In this document: piece after piece, positions 19,351 to 26,585 of the stretch
How positions within the stretch are numbered: position 1 is the first letter of the stretch
Layout of the letters: each line of letters opens with the position of its first letter
Source: Dysosmobacter acutus
GTDB lineage: Bacteria; Bacillota; Clostridia; Oscillospirales; Oscillospiraceae
Assembly: GCF_018919205.1 (NCBI RefSeq)
Contig: NZ_JAHLQN010000001.1
Coordinates: 558,001-622,000 of the forward strand
Reading direction: 5' to 3'
DNA length: 64,000 bases
Made by a program: the position numbers and the translations under genes
The notes under the pieces: generated by a model
What the model was told of the DNA's origin: nothing
What the model saw: only the letters and a program-made list of their open reading frames with translations
Database searches by the model: none

Positions 19351-20867
19351 GCGCACACCTCCTCTTCCAGATCAACGATGTAGTCCTCTTCCTCCGGCGC
19401 GGCGGGGGCCTCCTCCGGGGCAAAGCGGAGCTTGCGGGCGTAGACCACGCCCATGGCCTGCACCGCGATCAGCGGGGCCAGGGCCACCAGGGCCACCACG
19501 CCGAAGGCGTCAGTGACCACGTTGCCGCCGGCGCCGGTGCACGCGCCGATGGACAGCGGCAGCAAAAAGGTGGAGGTCATGGGGCCGGAGGCCACACCGC
19601 CGGAGTCAAAGGCGATGCCCACGAACACCCGGGGCACGAAGTAGGTAAGAATCAGGGCGATGAGATAGCCGGGGATCAGAATCCAGTAGATGTGGATGCC
19701 CGTCACCACCCGCACCATGGCCAGCCCCACCGCCGCGGACACGCCTAAGGAGAGGCACAGATTCATGGACTTGCGGGAGATGGCGCCGTTGGTCAGGTCT
19801 TCCACCTGGTGGTTGAGAATCTGTACCGCCGGCTCCGCCTTGACGATGCAGTAGCCGATCACCGCGCCCACCGGCACCAGAAGCCACAGGTGGTCGGCCA
19901 TGCGGCTGCCCAAGAGGCTGCCCACCGGGGCAAAGCCCACGTTGACCCCGGTGAGGAACAAAATGAGGCCTACGATGGTGTAGGTGAAGCCCACGATCAT
20001 CCGCAGAAGCTGGCCCCGGTGGTAGCGGTGGGTGAAGAGCTGGAAAAGCAGAAATACCGCAAGCACCGGCGCCATGGAGGAGAGGACCTCCCGGCCAAAA
20101 TGGGGCAGCTGGACGGCAAAGGCCGCCGCCACATCCCGGGTGGTCTCCACCTGGGCGATGTCCACCGTGGCGTAGGAGCTGCCGTCGGGATGATAGAAGA
20201 TGCCCAGGAGCAGCACCATCAAAATGGGGCCGATGCTGGAAAAGGCCACCAGGCCGAAGCTGTCGTCCGCGCCGTTTTTGTCGCTTCGGGCGGCGGAGAG
20301 GCCGATGCCCATGGCCATGATGAAGGGCACGGTCATGGGGCCGGTGGTGACGCCGCCGGAGTCGAAGGCCACGGGCACAAAGTCCGCCGGAGTCACAAAG
20401 GAGAGGGCGAACAGCGCCAGATACAAAATGCACAGCAGCCGGGGAAGGGGGATGCGGAACAAAATGCGCAGCGCCGCCGCCACAAGGAAGAGGCCCACGC
20501 CCACCGCCACGGTCCAGATCAGCACCTCATTGGGCACCGAGGGCACCTGGTTGGCCAGGACCTGGAGGTCCGGCTCGGCGATGGTGATGATGGCGCCCAT
20601 CAAAAAGCACAGTCCCACCGTCAGCGGCAGGCTGCGTGTTTTAAAGAGCTGGGTGCCGATGCCCTCGCCCAACGGCGTCATGGACATCTCCGCGCCCAGC
20701 TGAAAAAGCCCCATGCCGACGATCAGCAGCACCGCGCCCGTGAGGAACAGCAGCACCGTGCCCACCTCCAGGGGCACCGCCGCCACCGTCACCAGCAGCA
20801 CGATGGCGGTGATGGGGAGCACCGCCGCCACGGATTCCATAATTTTTTCCCGTAATTTCTTGTTCAA
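19347..20867 (-). CDS. DUF1538 integral membrane protein
   Basis: A 506-residue protein with about 12 membrane segments and an internal duplication: PVAFDSGGVTTGPMTVPFIMAMGIG in the first half and GIAFDSGGVASGPMTSTFLLPLSIG in the second. The repeated, charged re-entrant-like motif suggests a channel or secondary transporter, and the family is described only as DUF1538. The acidic C-terminal tail (PEEEDYIVDLEEE) could contact the PII-like partner encoded by the overlapping next gene. The transported substrate is unknown; ammonium, bicarbonate or cations are guesses. Confidence 0.85.
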   Translation of the reverse strand: MNKKLREKIMESVAAVLPITAIVLLVTVAAVPLEVGTVLLFLTGAVLLIVGMGLFQLGAEMSMTPLGEGIGTQLFKTRSLPLTVGLCFLMGAIITIAEPDLQVLANQVPSVPNEVLIWTVAVGVGLFLVAAALRILFRIPLPRLLCILYLALFALSFVTPADFVPVAFDSGGVTTGPMTVPFIMAMGIGLSAARSDKNGADDSFGLVAFSSIGPILMVLLLGIFYHPDGSSYATVDIAQVETTRDVAAAFAVQLPHFGREVLSSMAPVLAVFLLFQLFTHRYHRGQLLRMIVGFTYTIVGLILFLTGVNVGFAPVGSLLGSRMADHLWLLVPVGAVIGYCIVKAEPAVQILNHQVEDLTNGAISRKSMNLCLSLGVSAAVGLAMVRVVTGIHIYWILIPGYLIALILTYFVPRVFVGIAFDSGGVASGPMTSTFLLPLSIGACTGAGGNVVTDAFGVVALVALAPLIAVQAMGVVYARKLRFAPEEAPAAPEEEDYIVDLEEEVCA

Positions 20868-20921
20868 ATCGTGGACTTCCCTCCGTTTCCAAAACCATAG
20901 GATGCATTCTTCTTATATCCC

Positions 20922-20950
20922 ATTATACGGGAAAAGGGAGGGGGGAACAA
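20922..20950 (-). promoter_or_regulatory. Promoter of the DUF1538/PII operon
   Basis: TTGTTC and a perfect TATAAT are separated by 17 bp on the minus strand, about 50 bases before the start codon. Confidence 0.6.
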
Positions 20951-21017
20951 CGGGAAAGACGGAATCTTATCAGAATCTTTACAATTTATTATGGATAAAA
21001 TGGATGAAAAACAAAAC

Positions 21018-21044
21018 AAACCGGGGAGAAACAATCCCCGGTTT
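21018..21044 (-). terminator. Hairpin with T-rich tail on the minus strand
   Basis: AAACCGGGGA and TCCCCGGTTT form a 10-bp stem. Read on the minus strand it is followed by a T-rich stretch. No minus-strand gene lies just upstream, so it may stop antisense transcription from the restriction gene region. Confidence 0.5.
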
Positions 21045-21055
21045 GAAACAGGCGA

Positions 21056-21084
21056 TTGACAGCCGGGGCGGCGCACCGTACAAT
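21056..21084 (+). promoter_or_regulatory. Promoter of the restriction endonuclease gene
   Basis: A perfect TTGACA and TACAAT are separated by 17 bp. About nine bases past the -10, an 8-bp GC hairpin (CTGCCGCC / GGCGGCAG, 21093-21121) would lie at or near the 5' end of the transcript. Confidence 0.78.
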
Positions 21085-21142
21085 GGGGAAAACTGCCGCC
21101 TCGCGCGGCGGCGGGCGGCAGATTCAGAAAAGAGGGAACGCC

Positions 21143-21718
21143 ATGAAGAAAAAGATTTCACCCGACGCGCGGAGGAGCGTAACTTTTCCCAAGTATACGA
21201 CCCAGCTGATGAACCTGGCCAACCAGACTGTCAAGGGAACGATCCCCAAGATGGTGGGCCAGATGTCAGAGCTGTACCCGGAGTATCGACGGAGCACGGA
21301 GGAACCCTCCGTTGAGGGGTGGGAGAAGTGGTACCTGGAGCGGAATCCCGATACCATCGACCGGGCCACGGACAAGATATGCCATCATATTGACCGCCTC
21401 AGGGAGGCCATTGGCCTCATTGACCGGGACATGATCCGTAATTGGGTGGAGGATTTGGTGATATTCAAGACCTACCAGGGCCTTTATTACCAGCAGCTCA
21501 TCCTGGAGGAGATCGCCGCGGAGCGGGGAGAGCCCTGGCGGCTGGCCACGCCGGAGGAAGAGGCCCAGGGCGTGGACGGCTACGTGGGGGACCAGGCCTA
21601 CTCGGTGAAGCCCTCCACCTACAAGTCCATGGACCGGCTTCCCGAGACGCTCCACGGAAAGATGGTTTTCTACCGCAAAAACGCCGCCGGGGAGCTGGTG
21701 TTTGAGGTGGAGGAATAG
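21143..21718 (+). CDS. MjaI-family type II restriction endonuclease
   Basis: A 191-residue protein matching my knowledge of the RE_MjaI family, whose founder cuts CTAG. The family-typical stretch is LMNLANQTVKGTIPKMVGQMSEL (about residues 20-42), followed by WVEDLVIFKTYQGLYYQQLILEEIA. The C-terminal region contains SVKPSTYKSMDRLPE. The start at 21143 has GAGGGA upstream; in-frame codons before it overlap the promoter and hairpin. It is convergent with a methyltransferase gene whose stop is 2 bases away, forming a compact restriction-modification pair. CTAG specificity is inferred from family membership. Confidence 0.82.
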   Translation: MKKKISPDARRSVTFPKYTTQLMNLANQTVKGTIPKMVGQMSELYPEYRRSTEEPSVEGWEKWYLERNPDTIDRATDKICHHIDRLREAIGLIDRDMIRNWVEDLVIFKTYQGLYYQQLILEEIAAERGEPWRLATPEEEAQGVDGYVGDQAYSVKPSTYKSMDRLPETLHGKMVFYRKNAAGELVFEVEE

Positions 21719-21719
21719 C

Positions 21720-22754
21720 TCAAAGGGGGGCGCAAGTAAAGCGGAACTCGCCGGGCGCGGGTGCGGTAAAGCCGGTGGTTTGGTAGAGGCGCAGCTCCGT
21801 CTCCTGCCGGGTCTTGACCGGGACGCCGTGGGGGAGGTTTACATAGCACCGCTGCCGTTCCTCGTCGCTGAGCTGTTCAATGAAGCTCAGGTGGCAGCTG
21901 AGCCGCTGGCCGGAGAAGGCCCCGGCCGGATGATGGGTTAGGCGGGACAGGGACAGGGACCAGAGGGATTCCTCCCGCTCGCAGCAGACGCAGCTGCGCT
22001 GGAGCGACGCGCAGGCAAGGGCCGTGGTGCCCAGGCCGCCGAAGGGGTCCAGCACCGTGTCGCCGTAGATGGAGTACATGGCCACCAGCCGCAGCGGCAG
22101 CTCCAGTGGAAAGGAACCGCTCCTCTGCCGGGCGGCGCTGGCGTCAAGCTGCTGGGCCGTGCCCTTGAACTCCCACAGGTCGGAGAACCAGAGGTTCCGC
22201 TCCTCCCAGAAGTAGGCGCTCTCCCTGCGCCTCTGCCGCTCCTCGCCGGAAAAGCGGCGCTTGGCACCCTTGCGGAAGACCAGGATATACTCGTGCTCAT
22301 AGGTGACGTAGGCCCCGGCGGGGTACATCCCGGACCCCATGAACTTGTTGGGGGAGTTGGACTGCTTGCGCCAGAGAATGTCCGGCAGCACGCTGTAGCC
22401 CATGGACTCAAAGGCCCGGATGATCCGGGCGTGGTTGGAAAAGAGGCGGAAGGTTCCGCCCAGAGTGCGGGTGGCGTCGCCGATGTTGATGCAGACGAAC
22501 CCGCTGGGGCGCAGCACCCGGTCGCACTGGAGCCAGACTTGGTCCAGCAGGCGGTGCATCTCTCCGTACGCTCCGTCCCAGTCGCCCTGGGCCATGGCCT
22601 CGCCCACCCCGCCGCACTGATCGGCAAAGCACTCGTCCCACATCCCGATCATGGGGTAGGGCGGCGATGTGACCACCAGGTCCACAGACCCCGCAGGCAG
22701 GGCGGACAGGTCTTCAGAGGACTGGTGCAGCAGCTTGATGAAAAAATGATCCAT
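21720..22754 (-). CDS. Type II DNA methyltransferase (N4-cytosine type)
   Basis: A 344-residue DNA methyltransferase. Motif IV is TSPPYPMIGMWD (SPPY, usual for N4-cytosine enzymes) near residue 30, and the AdoMet-binding motif is DPFGGLGTTALAC near residue 240: catalytic motif first and AdoMet motif later, the beta-class order. A middle variable region likely carries the target recognition domain. Its partner is the convergent MjaI-type nuclease, so it should protect CTAG. The promoter at 22785-22813 overlaps a CTAG. GGAGAG stands 7 bases before the ATG. Confidence 0.88.
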   Translation of the reverse strand: MDHFFIKLLHQSSEDLSALPAGSVDLVVTSPPYPMIGMWDECFADQCGGVGEAMAQGDWDGAYGEMHRLLDQVWLQCDRVLRPSGFVCINIGDATRTLGGTFRLFSNHARIIRAFESMGYSVLPDILWRKQSNSPNKFMGSGMYPAGAYVTYEHEYILVFRKGAKRRFSGEERQRRRESAYFWEERNLWFSDLWEFKGTAQQLDASAARQRSGSFPLELPLRLVAMYSIYGDTVLDPFGGLGTTALACASLQRSCVCCEREESLWSLSLSRLTHHPAGAFSGQRLSCHLSFIEQLSDEERQRCYVNLPHGVPVKTRQETELRLYQTTGFTAPAPGEFRFTCAPL

Positions 22755-22784
22755 ATGATCTCTCCAGTTATCTTCAGTCTCTCC

Positions 22785-22813
22785 ATTATAGCGGATTTTG
22801 CCGCGCTTGTCTA
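22785..22813 (-). promoter_or_regulatory. Methyltransferase promoter with CTAG on the -35 box
   Basis: TAGACA and a perfect TATAAT are separated by 17 bp on the minus strand. The -35 hexamer begins inside a CTAG tetramer (22811-22814), the probable methylation site. Confidence 0.75.
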
Positions 22814-22879
22814 GTGGAAATTTACAGCCGGGCGGGAGAGAAGCGAAGGAGAGCGGCCGGCGGAGCGTTTACAGGCGGA

Positions 22880-22915
22880 AAAACCCCGGACCCTTAGGGG
22901 CCCGGGGCTTTTTTT
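22880..22915. terminator. Terminator of the LacI/solute-binding fusion gene
   Basis: A 10-bp stem with one mismatch (CCCCGGACCC / GGGCCCGGGG), flanked by A and T runs on both sides. Confidence 0.8.
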
Positions 22916-22923
22916 GTATTCGA

Positions 22924-25122
22924 TCAGTCCCTGAGGAGGGCGGAGTCAAGAATGTCCATCATCTGGGGCAGGGCGTCCTCCGGCGTCCGCTGGCCCTGGA
23001 CAACGCTCTGAAGCAGCGGCAGCTGCAAAAGGGAGCTCCGGTTCTGGTCAAACACGTCCCAGACCTCCCGGCCCCGGGCGGATTCCAGATTTTCAAGGAG
23101 GTGGCTGTACCAGGGGTACTGCATGAGGATTTCGCTGCTGCGATACACCTCCGCGTAGGGCGAGAGGCCGCCGTAGAGGGTGAGCAGCTCCGTTTGGGGG
23201 AAGGAGGAGACCCAGCGGATGAACTCCTTGGTGGCCTCAATCTGGGAGGAGGTCCGGAAGATGGAGAAGGAGCCGCCGGTTATGTAGGAGATGCCCCCCG
23301 GCACGGTGGTATAGCCCACCTTTCCGCCGTAGATGTTTTTCTGGAGGTGGGCAATATTGGACGCATAGTTCAGAAACACCAGCTCCATGGCGGTCTGGCC
23401 GTAGATGAAGTTGTCAAGCGTGGCGCCCACCCAGCGCTTGCCCTGGACGGGCAGGGCATACTGCCCGCAGGTGTACATATTTTTCAGCGTCTGCAAAACC
23501 GCGGCTTCCTCCACGGCGGTCTCGCCGCGCCGGAAGGTGTCGCCCTTCATGTAGTTGAGATACCGTAGGAAGAAGGAGGAACTCAGCTCCGTGGGGGAGT
23601 CCCAGTTCATGCCCGTGCCGGCCTGGACCGGGGACTGGGGGTTGCCGTCCCGGCTGAAAAAGCGGATGATGCGCTCATACTGGTCAAAGGTGGCGGGTAC
23701 GCTGAGGTCCTCGCCGGTCTGCTCAAAGTACATCCGCTTGAGCAGCTGGTTTTCAAAGAGGTCCTTGCGGTAGACCAACATGTCGATGCCGATATCAAAG
23801 GGGATGGCCTGGGGCTTGCCGTGGATGTAGGAGAAGTCCTTGACGACCCGGGGAATCATCCCATGGGTGATCTGATGGAATTCCTCATCGGTGAAGGTGT
23901 GGAAGAGGTCGTCTGGAAACAGGGGAAGGCAGCTCATGTTGCTGCGCACCAGGTCGAATTCGCCGCTTTGAGAAGCCCGGATGGTTTCGGGAAACACCTC
24001 CGAGGGAAGGAGCTCCACAAACTCCACCGCAATCCCGGTCCTGCGCACAAATCCCGGCGTAATCCGCTGAAGCGCGGCGCTGGACTGGCTCTTGGACAGC
24101 AGAATGCGCAGCTTTGTGCCGGAGTGGGACGTCCCCATTTGACAGGGGGCCTGACGAAACCCGCTGACGCCTAAGATCTCCCGCTGCTCCCGCTTGGGAT
24201 CCTTGGCCGACAGATTGGACAGCAGGCATTGGGCGGCCCGCATCCCCGCGTGCAGGTAGTCCAGGGAGTAGCGGGTCACGTTGGGGTTCTCCACGGCGAT
24301 GCTGTCCCCGGAGATGGCAATGATGGGGGGACAGCCCTGGACGGAGGCCACGGAAAAGGCCAGCTGAACCTTTGGCAGGAAAAAGGAGTTGGTGAGGATG
24401 ATCACGTCCGGCGCCTCCTGGTTCCCCTCAAAAAAGTCAAAGGGCGACACGGAGATATTCAGCCAGTCCGCCGTTTCGATCTGGAGCCGGCGGGGACTCT
24501 GGGCGGTCTGGATCGTCTCCCGCAGTCCGCTGATGAAGTCCCGGTTCTCCGGATAGCACTCCGGGTCACTGATGACCGCCACCCGGAGGTAGCCCTGCTT
24601 TAAAACGTAGGTGCCGATCTCCCGGCCGATGGAGTAAAAGTCGAAGCCGATGAAATTGTGGGACTGGTTCACGGAGCGGAAGGCGTACAGCACCTCCGCG
24701 CCGCTGCTCAGGGCGTCCTGATAGATATCCACGTGGGAAATAGAACTGGTGACGGTGATGACGCCCGAAACCCGCATTTCCGCCACGTGCTTTGCGATCT
24801 GCTCCTCCTTGTAGGGAGAATCATCCGTGACAAACAGCAGCGGCGTGTATCCCCGCTCCTCAAGCAGCAGCTTGATGCCGCTGAAAAAGGAGCAGTAGCG
24901 CTTTTCGTCGATGTTGGGCAGGATGATGGCGACATGAGAGGAAAGGGGGATGTCCCGGCGCAGCTGCTTTGCCTGGGCGTTTGCCACGTACCCCAGCTGC
25001 TTTGCGGCCTCCGTCACGCGCTGAATTTTTTCCGCGCTGACATTTCCCCGGTTATTCAAGACATTGGAAACAGTGCCCTGGGATACGCCGGCAAGCTTGG
25101 CAATATCTTTTACAGTAATCAT
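22924..25122 (-). CDS. LacI-type regulator fused to a solute-binding-protein domain
   Basis: A 732-residue protein. Residues 1-50 are a LacI helix-turn-helix (ITVKDIAKLAGVSQGTVSNVLNNRGNVS). About 60-335 form the usual LacI-type periplasmic-binding-like sensor (VAIILPNIDEKRYCSFFSGI; YVLKQGYLRVAVISDPECYPENRDFISGL). From about 350 a second sensor follows that looks like an ABC-type extracellular solute-binding protein (LRILLSKSQSSAALQRITPGF; PFDIGIDMLVYRKDLF; GGSFSIFRTSSQIEATKEFIRW). There is no signal peptide or lipobox, so the whole protein is cytoplasmic. It is divergent from a dipeptidase/peptide-transporter operon whose promoter carries a LacI-type operator, making it the likely local regulator. 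The ligand is unknown. Confidence 0.85.
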   Translation of the reverse strand: MITVKDIAKLAGVSQGTVSNVLNNRGNVSAEKIQRVTEAAKQLGYVANAQAKQLRRDIPLSSHVAIILPNIDEKRYCSFFSGIKLLLEERGYTPLLFVTDDSPYKEEQIAKHVAEMRVSGVITVTSSISHVDIYQDALSSGAEVLYAFRSVNQSHNFIGFDFYSIGREIGTYVLKQGYLRVAVISDPECYPENRDFISGLRETIQTAQSPRRLQIETADWLNISVSPFDFFEGNQEAPDVIILTNSFFLPKVQLAFSVASVQGCPPIIAISGDSIAVENPNVTRYSLDYLHAGMRAAQCLLSNLSAKDPKREQREILGVSGFRQAPCQMGTSHSGTKLRILLSKSQSSAALQRITPGFVRRTGIAVEFVELLPSEVFPETIRASQSGEFDLVRSNMSCLPLFPDDLFHTFTDEEFHQITHGMIPRVVKDFSYIHGKPQAIPFDIGIDMLVYRKDLFENQLLKRMYFEQTGEDLSVPATFDQYERIIRFFSRDGNPQSPVQAGTGMNWDSPTELSSSFFLRYLNYMKGDTFRRGETAVEEAAVLQTLKNMYTCGQYALPVQGKRWVGATLDNFIYGQTAMELVFLNYASNIAHLQKNIYGGKVGYTTVPGGISYITGGSFSIFRTSSQIEATKEFIRWVSSFPQTELLTLYGGLSPYAEVYRSSEILMQYPWYSHLLENLESARGREVWDVFDQNRSSLLQLPLLQSVVQGQRTPEDALPQMMDILDSALLRD

Positions 25123-25178
25123 GTGACCTCCGATTTTTGAACGCCGGTTTGAACGGTCTGGGAAATTTTGTTGATTTT

Positions 25179-25207
25179 ATTATAGAATAAAGTAGTTTAC
25201 TCCGCAA
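25179..25207 (-). promoter_or_regulatory. Promoter of the LacI/solute-binding fusion gene
   Basis: TTGCGG and TATAAT are separated by 17 bp on the minus strand. Confidence 0.6.
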
Positions 25208-25286
25208 GTCAAACAGATAAATTAAATCGTATTATTGTTTGTATAGTATTCACATAATAGAATTGTAAAATTATATATTTATTATA

Positions 25287-25315
25287 TTGACACGTTTCAA
25301 AAAATGATGTAGTTT
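25287..25315 (+). promoter_or_regulatory. Dipeptidase operon promoter with LacI-type operator
   Basis: TTGACA and TAGTTT are separated by 17 bp. The -35 lies inside TTGACACGTTTCAA (25287-25300), a 14-bp palindrome with one mismatched pair that resembles the classic LacI-family operator TTGAAACGTTTCAA. A bound regulator would cover the -35. Confidence 0.65.
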
Positions 25316-25367
25316 ATATTTACAGATATCCACTGGGTGGACAATTCAAATGGGAGGAAGTAAAGTC

Positions 25368-26498
25368 ATGACAGAGCTTGAACAGGTCCATATTGCCAAG
25401 GATGCGATTATGACCTACTACAGTACGGATGATCCTGAAATCAAGGCGTATGTACTGGGCATCAACGCCGGCGTCTCTCCTGAGGCGGTGCGGATCCACC
25501 GGGAGGCTACCGTGATTGATACGTGCAGCTTTTACCTTGAGTCCTACAACTGGCATCTGAAGGAGTCGGGGGCCACGGCGCTGAACCTGACGGTCCCGCA
25601 GAACCTGGCCGGGACGGGAAGCGCCGTCAATTCCATCATCGACCACTACGAGGCCATTGCCAACAACTCCGATCACTTCCTGCTGGCGGAGACCGCGGAT
25701 GACATCCGCACCGCCAAGAAGGAGGGCAAGATCGCCATGATCTTGGGCGCGCAGAACCCCCGCTTTGTGGAGCATGCGAACCTGGAAGCCTCCACCGAGG
25801 CCTTTGCAAGACTTGGCATGCGCATCATCCAGATCGGCTACAACCAGCGGACCTTTGCCACGGACGGCTGCCTGTGCGAAACCGACGGCGGACTCTCCCC
25901 TATGGGCCGCAAGCTGATCCAGGGTCTGGAAAAGGCGGGGATCACCGTGGACCTCAGCCACATCTCCCCCCGCTCCGCCATGGAGGCCATGGATGTGTGC
26001 ACCAAGACTCCCATCTTCAGCCACTCCAACCCCAGAAAGCTCTTTGACCATCCAAGAAACATTTCCGACGAGGCCGCCAAGAAGTGCGCGGACATGGGCG
26101 GAGTAATCGGCGTATGCTCCTACCTCCCCATTCTCTGGAACCATGAGCATCTGCCCTGCATCGATGACTTTGTGGATGCCATCGCCTACTATGGGGACCT
26201 GGTGGGCATCGACCACGTGGGCATCGGCATCGACTCCAACGCGGAGCCCAGCGCCTATGACCGGCACGACACCCGCCACCTGATGGAGCTGAACCATCCC
26301 AACCGGGACGTCTATCTGGCGGCCGCCGCCGGAGGCCGAGGCAAGCGCAGCGCATTCCCCGAGGGACTGCACAGCCTGGCCAACATCGTCAACATCGTCG
26401 ATCACATGCTGAAGCGGGGCTTCAGTGAAGCGGACATCAAGAAGGTGATGGGCGAAAACTACCTGCGGGTGTTTGAGCAGACCTGGAGAAAGAAATAG
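25368..26498 (+). CDS. M19-family (membrane dipeptidase-like) hydrolase with altered metal site
   Basis: A 376-residue TIM-barrel protein of the renal dipeptidase family. Familiar late motifs are present: VDLSHIS, FSHSNPRKLFDHPRNISDE, and GIDHVGIGIDSN. The first metal motif, normally D-G-H-N-D with His and Asp ligands, reads VIDTCSF, and the bridging Glu region reads ILGAQNPRF, so two or three zinc ligands appear to be missing. It heads an operon with a peptide ABC transporter, so cytoplasmic cleavage of an imported peptide or related amide is likely, but the canonical binuclear mechanism may not apply. The start at 25368 has GGGAGGAAG upstream. A GTP- or NAD-type fold is not seen. Confidence 0.8.
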   Translation: MTELEQVHIAKDAIMTYYSTDDPEIKAYVLGINAGVSPEAVRIHREATVIDTCSFYLESYNWHLKESGATALNLTVPQNLAGTGSAVNSIIDHYEAIANNSDHFLLAETADDIRTAKKEGKIAMILGAQNPRFVEHANLEASTEAFARLGMRIIQIGYNQRTFATDGCLCETDGGLSPMGRKLIQGLEKAGITVDLSHISPRSAMEAMDVCTKTPIFSHSNPRKLFDHPRNISDEAAKKCADMGGVIGVCSYLPILWNHEHLPCIDDFVDAIAYYGDLVGIDHVGIGIDSNAEPSAYDRHDTRHLMELNHPNRDVYLAAAAGGRGKRSAFPEGLHSLANIVNIVDHMLKRGFSEADIKKVMGENYLRVFEQTWRKK

Positions 26499-26585
26499 AC
26501 CTGCGATTGTCCCGGTCAATGCGGCTTGCCCCGCGGTAAATCAATGCATCGCCCCGAGAGGGAAAAAATATAGGAGGTATCACAA

